The translations under genes were made by a program, and so were the position numbers. A stretch of 64,000 bases of DNA from Kuschelorhynchus macadamiae (taxonomy: Eukaryota; Arthropoda; Insecta; Coleoptera; Curculionidae), in NCBI GenBank assembly GCA_030620095.1, contig JAUTXW010000537.1:2133501-2197500 (forward strand), in the 5' to 3' direction. Below are positions 47,176-58,233 of this stretch, in pieces (within the stretch, counting starts at the first letter, position 1; each line of letters opens with the position of its first letter). The notes beneath the pieces were generated by a model. The model was not told the DNA's origin. It did no database searches and worked only from the letters and a program-made list of their open reading frames with translations.

Positions 47176-47946
<771 letters not shown>

Positions 47947-47954
47947 TCATGAAT

Positions 47955-48845
47955 ATGAGTATCAACATCGTTTTTCAAAAATTGGCATTGTGGTCTAAGG
48001 TAACACCCAAGAATTTAAAGACACATTGCATTTGGAATATCTCTCAGGCTATTTTATTTTTTAAATTTTGTTTATTTATGGGCACAAACCCACCCAATAT
48101 ATTCGACGACAGTATTAATAAAGTACTTAAAAACAATTTTAGCAGCTAAAATAGGTATGAATTAAATTTAGAAAGTAGTAAATTGTCTTTTTATCTTATT
48201 CTTAAATGAGGCAAAGGAAGAATTGAAAAAATCAATATCGATTCTATTACCATTGGCAACAATTCTAGACAATGGTGATACCGTACCCTAGTTACACCAG
48301 TAATATCTTACAGAAGCTAAATTTAGGTTTCTGGTTTCCTTTGATGGGACTCTAGAATCAATTAATGACATCAATTCTGGACAGTCAACAGTTGCAACTA
48401 TTTTATACAAACAATAAATATCAGCCATGATTTCTTCTACACTGTAAGGGTTCTAATCCAAAAGTGTTTCTTAAGTCACTAGATGAATACTCTGACAATG
48501 GTAATTAATTTATAAGCTAGGAACCTTAATTTAAGTACATTTTGTTCTCCCCACTCTCCTATACTATCTAGATCATGGCTAATGGTTATATTTATGGTTT
48601 TTGACTCATTCAGTGACAGCCTATTTGCTTTAAACTCCTCATTCAGCTGCTGCGCACCTCCGTTTACAGAGTTCAGCAGATCACCTGTATTTGCCAAAGT
48701 TGTCCGCAAACAACCACAGTCTTGCAGATGGAGGGGCATTCCTAATGTCGTTCATATAAATAAGAAATAGGAGGGACCTCAACATAGAATCCTGAGGCAC
48801 CCCTTGTACCAAGTCTGTATGCTCCGAAATCTAAAAAAAAATCAT
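47955..48845 (-). pseudogene. Scrambled LINE RT and C-terminal fragments
   Basis: Seen on the minus strand: 48840-48740 reads LVQGVPQDSMLRSLLFLIYM and NDIRNAPPSA, then in another frame LWLFAD (the GVPQGSMLGPLLF and FADD blocks). 48680-48570 reads QLNEEFKANRLSLNESKT. At 48460-48170 comes a LINE C-terminal module (YSVEEIMADIYCLYK, LMSLIDSRVPSKETRNLNL, DIDFFNSSFASFKNKI), and beyond it at 48050-47975 FKFLGVTLDHNANF, which should precede that module. The order is therefore not that of one element: an insertion or rearrangement is likely. Confidence 0.65.
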
Positions 48846-49866
48846 AACAATTATTTATCAAGGTAGGAGGTGTATGAAGAAAGGGATAGCTTTTTAGTCA
48901 TCGAAATTATAAATTTGTTTTATTAATCTAATTGACTTAAAAACCCTAAGCCTTTTGAAAATACCTTTTGATGATATAAGCTAATAGTGATTTATAAGAA
49001 TTTTATTTTATTAAAACTGTCACAGTGTAAAATGGGTTATTCAGGAAACACAGTAGTCATCTTCATCAAAATTGTGTCCATTATTTGTGCATTCCTTTCC
49101 ACAACAGTTTTTAAATAGTGCTTTATATTTTCTTTTTAGTTGGTCTGGCCTAGTTTTGCTTAAAATTGGTTGTATATTTCCTTCAGCTATCTAATATAGT
49201 ATCAGAGCTTGGCAAATCAAGATTTTTTCAACAAAGCACTACAAATACACTCGGCATATATTGAATTTCACTGCATTTTGAATTGGAAGTAAACCAGCTA
49301 TGTGAAATTCTTTTTTGGCCAAAGCTATTTTCTTTATGTACTAGTTATAATGAATTGCATTTAATTTCTAGCAAATGTTTTTTGTGACATTCTCGTCTGA
49401 TCCAGAAGTGGAAGTTCATTTGCATAATATTTCAGAAGATTTACTCTTACAAAGCAATGCACTAGTGGTATCACATCCTGTTAATGTGGGAACAAATAAT
49501 TAAATTTTGCAAACATCTTTTCCTATTTATTATTTCAAGACTTGAATAGCACTTACTTTATCAGATTGTGTGGTTGATTGATCCTACACTATGGAATTGG
49601 CAGATGTTTTTGATTTGATGATCCATTGTACCAATACCAAATGCACATACTGGAGATTTTATTTCAAAATATCTGTTAAAAAATTCAAATATTGAATCAG
49701 TGTGGATTTGTTTAAAATCATTTGATTTAAGTCACTGATTTTAATCGCGATTTAAATCACTCGATTTTTTAAAAATAATCACTTATAACTAAAAAAAAAA
49801 CTGTTCATATTTACCAAGAACTCCCTCTTTCAGAAATCCACTTTGTAAGACAACACAGTTTATATA
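48846..49866. other. Gap, nothing recognised
   Basis: AT-rich. 49690-49780 contains repeated, partly palindromic GATTTAAATCA-type strings. No gene seen. Confidence 0.45.
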
Positions 49867-50246
49867 TATGTACAGGGTTTTTTTTTATATATTGCCACCC
49901 CCCTTATCTTTTTTATTTGACATTTTAGAAAAATGTGTCCCAAATAAAAGTTTAATGGTTTCAAATGAATTTTTATGAAAACATTTTTTTTCATATACAG
50001 GGTGTTACAGAAAGTCTGGGCGTGGTCCAAGTTTCTTATTTCAAATAGGTACCCCATTTTTTATTGAATTTTCGGATTCTCCTGAGAATTTTACACATTT
50101 TTTATAAGGGATATTCTATACTTAAATCTAAAGCCTAAAGAGATATTGTTATTTTTTGAAAACTATTATGTAAAACAGGTAAACATTTTTCTGGTCGTAA
50201 ACTGGTCATTGACGGTGATCTGTCGTTCTGTCAATTCATTGAAAAG

Positions 50247-50484
50247 ATGCATTACACTGACGAAGAAAGATGTGATATTCTTCGCATTTTCTACAAGAAT
50301 AATAATAATGCTTGCGCGGCAAGAAGAGAATATCAGCGGCTTTTCCCCATGCGAGCTATTCCATCTCTAAAAACTTTCAAAAATATTGAACTTGGCTTTC
50401 GAAATCGAATGACTGTTAAAAGAAAAAAACGTACTGCGGTTATTAATGAGGAGGAGGAATTAAATATTTTATTATTTTTTCAAG
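50247..50484 (+). CDS. Mariner-like transposase, exon 1 (helix-turn-helix)
   Basis: Seen: ATG at 50247 opens MHYTDEERCDILRIFYKNNN, then AARREYQRLFPMRAIPSLKT, the N-terminal helix-turn-helix found in many insect IS630/mariner-type transposases. The frame runs 79 codons plus one base to a CAAG|GTAGGT donor at 50484/50485. Without splicing it would stop at 50514. It lies 28 bases inside the end of the near-identical left arm, so its promoter probably lies in the arm. Confidence 0.8.
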
Positions 50485-50547
50485 GTAGGTTAATAGAAAT
50501 TACCCACAGGATATAAAGTAACTTACGCAAATATTATTTATTTTCAG

Positions 50548-51365
50548 AAAATCCAAATGCAGCCTTAAAAGACGCATCAATTTTTTTTAATAAATCTATT
50601 TTCAAAATTTATTCGACATTAAAAAAGCATGGATATTTTCCATACAAAATTTTACCCGTCCAGAAATTAACTGAAGATCAGAAAAACCAACGAACCATGT
50701 TTTGCCAGGAAATGTTGCTGATGAAAGATGAAGATAACAATATTTTTCAAAAAGTTTTATGGTCCGATGAATGCGCCTTTAGTACTGCCGGGATTCACAA
50801 CCGGAAAAATGTTAGATTTTGGGCAACGGAAAACCCTCGGGCCATGCGTGAAATTAAAACCCAAGGTCGGAAAACTTTAAATGTGTGGTGCGGGCTCCTT
50901 CACAACAAAATTATTGGACCGATTTTCATTGATGGATCTTTAAATGGAGAAAAATATCTAAATTTATTAAATAATGATCTGGAACCTATTTTGGATGACT
51001 TACCCCTCCGTCAATACAACCAAATTATTTGGCAACAAGATGGAGCCCCACCACACAATGTTTTTGCGGTCCTAAATTTTTTAAATCAAAATTTTGAAAC
51101 GTGGATTGGTCGGACTGGACCGATTCGGTGGCCGCCCAATAGTTCCGACTTAACACCTCTTGACTCTTTTCTGTGGGGATTTTTGCAGAATAAAATATAT
51201 GAAACTCCCACGGAAGATATAGAGGTGTTAAGAAGGAGAATAATTGAAGCCATTGAGGATTTAAACAATAATCATGCACAATTCATTATTAATGCGATTA
51301 ATAAAATCGAAGCAGATTATACAAATTGTATTGAAATGAATGGTGGACATATTCAGCAATTATAA
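50548..51365 (+). CDS. Mariner-like transposase, exon 2 (DDE/D catalytic domain)
   Basis: Seen: after a 63-base intron ending TTTTCAG, the split codon GAA restores the frame (FFQ-ENPNAAL) and stays open to TAA at 51363-51365, giving 351 residues in total, full length for the family. Motifs: VLWSDECAFST (first Asp), TLNVWCGLLHNKIIGP, IIWQQDGAPPHN (second Asp), WPPNSSDLTPLDSFLWG (third acidic residue, Asp). I count 40 residues between the second and third Asp. No stop or frameshift. The open ORF starting at 50697 is the body of this exon. Predicted to be a competent cut-and-paste transposase; expression unknown. Confidence 0.88.
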
Positions 51366-51421
51366 TATTTATATTTCATTTCATTATTGAATTATTTGAT
51401 AATATGTAGTTTTTTGTAATA

Positions 51422-51865
51422 AACACAGCGTCAAAAAACTTGGACCCCTTCATAAGACGCAATGCAAAAATGCTCTGTTTCAAGACCTTGTATCTTGAGT
51501 AATAAATGATCCAACCATGTGATTAAAAAAAGTGTATGTTAACGAATAGCAGGGGTGCCACTTTTAGCCACATGAAATATTCTATTGTAATTAGAACGCT
51601 CTACAGAGTGTTTAAAAGTTTCTCAACACAGGACCTAATGCAAATTAAATGGGAGGTCTGGCTAAAAAAAATTAAACTCTCCTTATTAGCTTGCTGATTA
51701 CAATATCATGGCTCAGTTAACTAAAAGTGGTAGTCCCGCTATTCGTTGACATAATCATTTTTCAATCACTTCGTTGGTTCATTTATTACTGAAGATACGC
51801 GGTCTTGAGGAAAGCTTATTTGCATTGCGACTTATGAAGGGGTCCAAGTTTTTTGACGCTGTGTG
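51422..51865. mobile_element. Palindromic MITE nested in the transposon
   Basis: Seen: TA (51420-51421) then AACACAGCGTCAAAAAACTT; the right end, read inward, ACACACAGCGTCAAAAAACTT, with TA at 51866-51867. The arms pair over about 155 bases (CTTGGACCCCTTCATAAG is identical; later blocks such as AGTAATAAATGA-CCAAC-A are diverged), so the 444-bp element is almost wholly palindromic. No coding capacity. TA duplication and TIRs point to mobilisation by a Tc1/mariner transposase. It sits 3' of the transposase gene without harming it. Confidence 0.9.
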
Positions 51866-51974
51866 TAGTTTTTAAAATATTCTTTTCTGTTTTCGTTAAT
51901 ATTATACATATATTTTTTAAAAACATGTGTTGCCTTAATTAGATTCATATGCATATTTCCAAAATTCGATGTTT

Positions 51975-52165
51975 TTGGAATACCCCGTAGAAGGAAAAAA
52001 ATCCACGTCTGATATTTCAAAAAATGTTTGTTTAGATGGCGATTCGTTGGAAGATGGTGATTTCTGTTCTGGTTGCCTGTGTATTTTCGTTATTCTCATA
52101 AGCTATGCGAAGGTTGTCGGATTTTTCCTCATCGGAAATGTGACATTTTATCCAGAAATTGACAG
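51975..52165 (-). pseudogene. Decayed inverted copy of the transposase N-terminus
   Basis: Seen on the minus strand: CHISDEEKSDNLRIAYENNE and TQATRTEITIFQRIAI, aligning to HYTDEERCDILRIFYKNNN and AARREYQRLFPMRAI of the intact transposase. A shifted, stop-containing continuation (NIF-NIRRGF) corresponds to KTFKNIELGF. It starts just inside the right inverted arm, at the mirror position of the real gene. Clearly homologous but far more diverged than the arms. Not functional. Confidence 0.75.
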
Positions 52166-52559
52166 AAAGTCTACCAAACAGTAAAACAGTCACCGTCAAT
52201 GACCAGTTTACGACCAGAAAAATGTTTACCTGTTTTACATAATAGTTTTCAAAAAATAACAATATCTCTTTAGGCTTTAGATTTAAGTATAGAATATCCC
52301 TTATAAAAAATGTGTAAAATTCTCAGGAGAATCCGAAAATTCAATAAAAAAATGGGGTACCTATTTGAAATAAGAAACTTGGACCACGCCCAGAGTTTCT
52401 GTAACACCCTGTATATGAAAAAAAATGTTTTCATAAAAATTCATTTGAAACCATTAAACTTTTGTTTGGGACACATTTTTCTAAAATGTCAAATAAAAAA
52501 GATAAAGGGGGTGGCAATATATAAAAAAAAACCCTGTGCATATTATTTGTTAATAACTT

Positions 52560-52690
52560 CATAAAATATAAATATTTAGAGAGTTTATTAGGTCGCCATT
52601 TTATAAAATATAAAATTTAAAGAATTTATTAGGTCGCCATTTTGTTTTGCCTTATATGATTCGTACTTAAATGTTACCAGTTTATAGTGG
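52560..52690 (-). repeat. Dispersed repeat R1, partial copy
   Basis: Two direct units AGAGTTTATTAGGTCGCCATTTT and AGAATTTATTAGGTCGCCATTTT, then GATTCGTACTTAAATGTTACCAG, which matches GGATTCATACTAAAATGTTACCAG at about 57493 in the minus-oriented copy. Confidence 0.6.
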
Positions 52691-52906
52691 AGTCAATCTA
52701 CCCAAATGTTCATGAAAAAGAAACTGCTCTTCCCATTGGTTTGTTTTTTTAATTTTTGTAAAAACATGGTGGGGTAACAAAGAAAGTAAAATTTTCTTTT
52801 TTAACAAAGACAGTATAGCGGATTCTATTGGTCCCAGCGGAACAAAAAAAAACTTGTTTCTTCGTTTCCAAATTTTCGACAAAACTGCGCTGATTTCAGA
52901 CAGCTA

Positions 52907-53506
52907 TGTTCAATACATAACCTACAAAACAAAACTACTTGACATAAAGGAATTTTTGGATTTTCTGAGGCTTACTTGTGTTAAATGAATTTGATAAATA
53001 CTTGCGAGAAGATACTTCTAGTGGTTACTAATAGGCATATCAATTTAATATTTATTGAAATAATAATACTTAAAAATGAGAATTTTTTTTTTAATTTAAA
53101 AATAAGCTTTTTTTACTATTTGACTTGATTTTTAATAATCACCTTTTTTTACATCTAATTATAAACATAACTATTAAAAACATATTTGGTCAATCTTAAT
53201 TTTTTTAATTAAGAAAATTATGTAGAATGTATCATTTTGAAGAGAATAAAGAACCTGCATTTTAAAAATTAAAATATTCAATTTGGCCAGTTTGACCAAA
53301 TGAATGACAGATGATTTAAGTTTCAAATTGAATTGCAGTTTTTAACCGTTATATAAGAGATAGACTTATTTAGTGTGTTTAATAGTAACCACTAGAAGTA
53401 TCTTTTCTCCAATTTTTCAAAATTCATTAAACACAATAAAATTATGAGCAAAGTCCAAAAATTCTTTTGTTATGTAGTGTTTTGTAGGTAATGTATCTAT
53501 TGAACA
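52907..53506. mobile_element. 600-bp MITE with about 120-bp inverted repeats
   Basis: Seen: left end TA|TGTTCAATA (52905), right end TATTGAACA|TA (53508). The arms match through ACCTACAAAACA, AGGAATTTTTGGA, TTAATGAATTT and AAGATACTTCTAGTGGTTACT (left arm ends 53030, right arm starts 53388). The middle 53031-53387 is AT-rich and non-coding. TA duplications again fit a Tc1/mariner-mobilised MITE, of a different family from the one at 51.4 kb. Confidence 0.88.
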
Positions 53507-53739
53507 TAGGATACCATATAGGGCTATTAAAAGGTAAATCCTACTTAAACTCATAAATGTTAACAGTAAACGAGATGACATATTAGAAAGAAAATGGTGT
53601 ATAAAGAGAAATAATAGACCTTAAGACTTTGGAGAAAAAGTAATAAAAATAAATGCTTTTTAAGTATAATACGATTTAATCTACGAAGCTAAAAAAATAT
53701 AGATAACTTATTAAGTTTCTTGGAAACATATATATATAA

Positions 53740-56085
53740 TATAATTGCATTATATCAATTTCATTGTACTCAGAGAGACGTTTCAAATTAAATGCATTAA
53801 AAATTGTAATATACCTGACTATCAACATTTCTGTAACAAAGCTAATTATAATAAAAATGGTGGTGTCCTTATTTTAGTTAATGTTAATTTTTCTTTTACT
53901 CAGTTAACTACATACTTCAAAAGTCATTATTAGTCAATTAGATTATAAACTAAATAATACCTATAACATTTGGCCTAATACCCATGTACCCAATCCGTAA
54001 AGAAAATTTTAATAGGGATAATATACACTTAGACCTTTACTAAAAAGGGGATAATATAAACATTTTAGACAAAAATGACATTCACATAGCAAATTTTCAG
54101 TCATATATAAATTTTGTTACAAGATCTGTTTCTGAACCATGCCTAGATCATATATCTGTTAATCAAAAGCTAAAGTCTAGTAACATGTTTCAACTCTTTT
54201 GTGTGCAGGTGTTTTAATAATAGGTGAAAGAAATAACAGACCATAGTCAGTAATGCTTTTAATTAATCAAAGGAATTATTGTTCTATAGTGAAGAATTGT
54301 ACAGCTGTGAACAAATTAAACCTCAAATTTGAAGAATTTTTACAAGAATATGATTGGTTTGTTATTATAAATGATAAAAATACAGAAACAGCAACTAATG
54401 TTTTTTTTTAAGACATATAGAATTAAGATTAACTGACACTGTTATGGTGAAAGATAGCAAAAAAGATTAAAGGCTGAATTAGTAACGGTATCATAAATTA
54501 GATAAGATGAAAAAAATAAGATAATTAATAAACAAAAAAATTAATACTACAAAGGACACATAAATCAAAAGAAAAATAATTTAAAAAGCTCTATGAAATA
54601 ATTAAAGATGCAACATATAAAAAAAACAAGTACTAATTACTTCATAATTATAAGTATTATTAATAAAAAATTTAAGAACTCATTTAAAAATGCCAATATT
54701 GACTACTACATAAACTTGGGAATCAAATTGGGAAAGGTTATTCCTCCTCTACAAATTGAGTATCACATGGACACGCTTTTGTTAACTCTATGTATTTGAA
54801 CCCTATTTCGAAAAATGAATTAATACAATGTATAGCTACTTTAAAAAATAATAGTTTTGATGGTATTGAAGCAATTAATTTAGTTTTCGAAAAGAGAATA
54901 TTTCCATCTGAGTTTAAACCCTCATCTATCTACGAAACTTTTTGCTAAATTTGCAAAAAAATAGATTTGTTCACTTTTTGAAAAGTGATAATATTTTATC
55001 AAAAAAACCAATTCAGGTTTCTGGATGAGTGCAGTATATCAGATGATATGCCTAGATTGGTAACTGAAGTTGTAAATAATTTAAAAAAAAGTGTTTAGAT
55101 GTGATTTTAGATTTGGCAAAGGAGTTCGTTACTGTATCTCACAAAGAACTTCTGCAAAACTATGGAATAAGATGAGTAGCATTTGATTTACTCAAAAGTT
55201 ATTTGTCACGAAGAAATCAAGTTGTTAGGTTAAATTACATTGTAAGTAATAAATAAAATATAAAAATTGGCATCCCCCAAGGAATATTCCAAGAACCAAT
55301 ACTTCTTATAACATATTTAAATTTATTGTTAAAGCTAGACATTGATTGCATAACTATATCTTATGCAGATGAAACAACCATTGTTGTCTCTTGACACATG
55401 GGAGAGTGTAAAAATTAAAAAACAAAAGAATAAATAACTTAAAAATAATAAAAAATTTGCATTCAAACTAAAAATTTATTTTAGCTTTTTCACCTAATAG
55501 GGCTAACAGGCCAGAATCTAACAGTATTATTTTAGATAATTGGAGTATTGAGCAACCCGCAATCTATAAAGTATGTAGGTATCATTATTGACAATTTTCT
55601 TAAATGACAGCTTCATATTGATTATGTATCAAACAGAATGTGAAAACTTATTCATAAGTTCCACTTGATACAAAATTTTTAAGAAAAATCTTTATTACAG
55701 TCTATAAGGCATTAGTTTAATCAATTATAAGGTATCCTTGTTTGGGATGGTCTTTATAAAAATAGCTTGTATAAAATAAATATAACACAAAAATAGATTA
55801 TATCCTGTACATCTACTTTTTAATGAAGATATTTGTAACTTTAAATTGATGAACATAAAAACAGTCCACAATTATAGCCACATTCACCCAAATCTACAAC
55901 TTTTGTTAACCATAGCTATGACACCCTTACGAGAACAATAAAACAACTAAGTAACAATGATCTCAATCTAAGATATATAAATTACATAGGTCCAAAATAT
56001 ATAATTTGCTACCTGGTGATAAAGGAAATGTACAAATTTAAAACAACAAAAAACACTATTTTTGAAAAACATCAACAATTTGAAA
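53740..56085 (+). pseudogene. Decayed LINE ORF2 with all domains in order
   Basis: Seen: the endonuclease has FQIKCIKNCNIPDYQ, NKNGGVLILVN and PCLDHISVNQKL (about 53780-54175); tether LNLKFEEFLQEYDWFV (54320). RT: ISKNELIQCIATLKNN (54805), DLAKEFVTVSHKELLQNYGI (55112), GIPQGIFQEPILLITYLN (55268) and ITISYADETTIVVS (55350), where the catalytic pair ADD is ADE. C-terminal end about 55990-56085 (YNLLPGDKGN, FEKHQQF region). Dozens of stops. An old copy, unrelated in detail to elements B, C and D. Confidence 0.75.
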
Positions 56086-56089
56086 GGCT

Positions 56090-57329
56090 TTAACTGAGGT
56101 TGTTTATGTATTTTATGTATAGACATGTCGCCAGAACTGGATCCGGAATCTGGCGGTCTGGCCTATAATTAGAGATTCGATTTCGGCCGGATCTAATGGA
56201 AAATCCTGTCGGATCTAACATTTCACTCATTGTTCTCAATGTCAGATTATCTAACTTATTTGTTGGAAAAATATTAAAACGTTGCCGATTATTTAGGTCA
56301 ACTGAAAATCGCGGTTTAATTTCATAGTCGGGCAGAAAATAACTACCCAAATTTATTATTATCAGGAACTTAAAAGTAAGTTGGTATTTCTAAGTATTCT
56401 CCATTTTCTCTCTAATTCAGTTATATTTTCAGGTACATTTTTGGAAAATAATGGAGATATTCCTGGAATTTGGGATCAAGAATTGTGTCAGGGTGTATCA
56501 GGTTTAAACCAGTTAAAGCTTGTTGATCTCTGCTATTAAACAGAAATCTATGTTTAATTGATCCTGCACCTTCTAACTAAAACTCTTTACATGTTCCTAG
56601 AAATATTTTGCATACTTGCCAATTTGTTTCCACATCTATATCTTCAAAATTGATATTTCGGAAAACTAGGGAAAACAGTAGATTTTGATGGAAAGACTAA
56701 AAACTTTGAAAACAGTAGATCTACAGTTATAACAGCAGTATTGGCAATCATTCACGGTGGAAAAACGCATAAACGTGTATTGTTTTGAAAAGAAATAATA
56801 ATGAAAGCTTGGACTCGGTTCCAGCCGAAGTTATTCACATGGGACCCTGGATCTAGCTTTTTGAAAAATGGATCCGACGGCATCACTATTTATGTGTATG
56901 TTAAAAATAACTGTTTTTTTTTGTTGGTCACTAATATTAGCCTTCAGCTTATCTCACAAATATATGTCTATGATTCGGTACCTAAGAAAGTTTTTAGAAA
57001 ATCTATAGCTATAAGAAATTGTAAAACATACTCTTAATGATTGATTCTAATTGATTTCAAGCACCTATAGCTATTAATTAAGTCACATAGGTGTCTTTTA
57101 TACATTGTTCTGGAGTATTTAAATTAGAAATCTGAAAATGAAGAAACTGTTGTAAGCCAATATACTTGTCTTTGTTGAATAAAAATCAAAAACCCAATCA
57201 ATTCCCTTTCTCTGTGGTCTCACCAAATCTGAGGGGAAGAGCAGCTCCTTTTTTCATGAAAATTTGTGGTAGATTAACTCCATTATAATACCTATACAGG
57301 CCTGAGCATGTACTTTTAACTCAAAGATA
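56090..57329. other. Gap, nothing recognised
   Basis: ORFs at 56090-56350 (minus) and 56801-57037 (plus) show no family sense. Both flank GGATCC-containing strings (AACTGGATCCGGAATCTGG at 56129; AATGGATCCGACGG at 56868), but no clear inverted termini could be drawn. Confidence 0.4.
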
Positions 57330-57930
57330 TGCAAAAGTCTCAGATAGTAATTGTTTCACAATTACAACTTTATTTGGCCGCCTCCTATCTTGAATTTGTA
57401 CCACAATTTTGTTAGTTTATCTCCATATCACAAAACTTGAAATTAATCTAATAAGTAATTTTTTCAGGCTCATTTTTAAATATCTTAGTAGGCCGGATTC
57501 ATACTAAAATGTTACCAGTTCATTTCTATGTAACACTTGATTTTTGTGCAAAATTTGAGATAAATTCGAAATTAGTTTTTGAGTAATAAGTTTTTAACAG
57601 TTTACCAGGCCGCCATTTTGTTCCGGCATATTGGATTTATTTTATTATTAATTTTTGGCCAAAGTCAGTTAGTTTTGTAGCTATGCCGCGAATTGACAGA
57701 CCAAGAGACAGACCAATGGAATTGAGAAAACATATTTTTTGAGATCTGGAAACGCTAAAACCTGAATATATGTAAAAAACTTGGGTGGTTTTTTCACAAT
57801 TCTAAACATTTTTTTGACTGTTATTTTGTTCCGCCATCTTGAATTCGTACCACAATTTTATCAGTACATCTCTATTCTATTCTATTCTTAATTCTTGTAC
57901 AAAATTTTAATAAAATAAAATTAGTTTTTC
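57330..57930 (-). repeat. Dispersed repeat R1, copy 4 (minus, duplicated units)
   Basis: Seen inverted: CATCTTGAATTCGTACCACA twice in variant form (57405 and 57835), CCGCCATTTTGTTCCGGCAT (57611), ATTGACAGACCAAGAGACAG and TAGCTATGCCGCGAATTG, which mirror the GGCGG, GTCTGT and AGCTAAAAA blocks of the plus-strand copies. Confidence 0.7.
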
Positions 57931-58233
57931 TAGGGCCGCCTTGTGTACTTGAAAAAAATTTAGTTTTAATCTTGTTTTTAGGAGCTTCTTCATTACTATA
58001 CAAAATGATATTGGCAAAACAATAAGTTTAACGGATTTTACTATTTTTTTAAGAAGCTCTTTTGTTCCCCTAAGACCTAAGGGCCAGGTAAACAGGGGGC
58101 CCGGTTTTGTAGGTAATTTTTATATCTTATTCGCCTTACTAAAAGAAAGGAGAGCCCGTAAATTTGTTCGGAAGGAGAGCCGACTTTATTTGACTACATT
58201 AAAATAGAGAGGTCTAGTAGCAAGACTTCAGTA

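Larger units (their letters stand above)
49869..52540 (+). mobile_element. Tc1/mariner-like transposon with 350-bp inverted arms and an intact spliced transposase
   Basis: Seen: arms 49869-50218 and 52190-52540 are inverted complements with few mismatches (3 in the outer 125 bases). Ends TGTACAGGG and CCCTGTGCA are flanked by TA on both sides (49867-49868, 52541-52542), the target duplication of this superfamily. Within each arm, 127 bases from the end, a second terminus-like motif TACAGGGTGTTACAG follows a TA. Inside lie the transposase gene (plus), a nested MITE (51422-51865) and, in the right half, a decayed inverted copy of the transposase start. Length 2672 bases including the MITE. Possibly a recent insertion, given arm identity and the open gene. 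Confidence 0.9.

Noticed and set aside
51025..51279. Minus-strand ORFs of 84 and 60 codons
   Set aside because: Antisense shadows of the intact transposase exon 2.
56090..57037. ORFs with GGATCC-flanked sequence as a possible MITE or gene
   Set aside because: No matching inverted termini or target duplication could be found, and the translations show no family.
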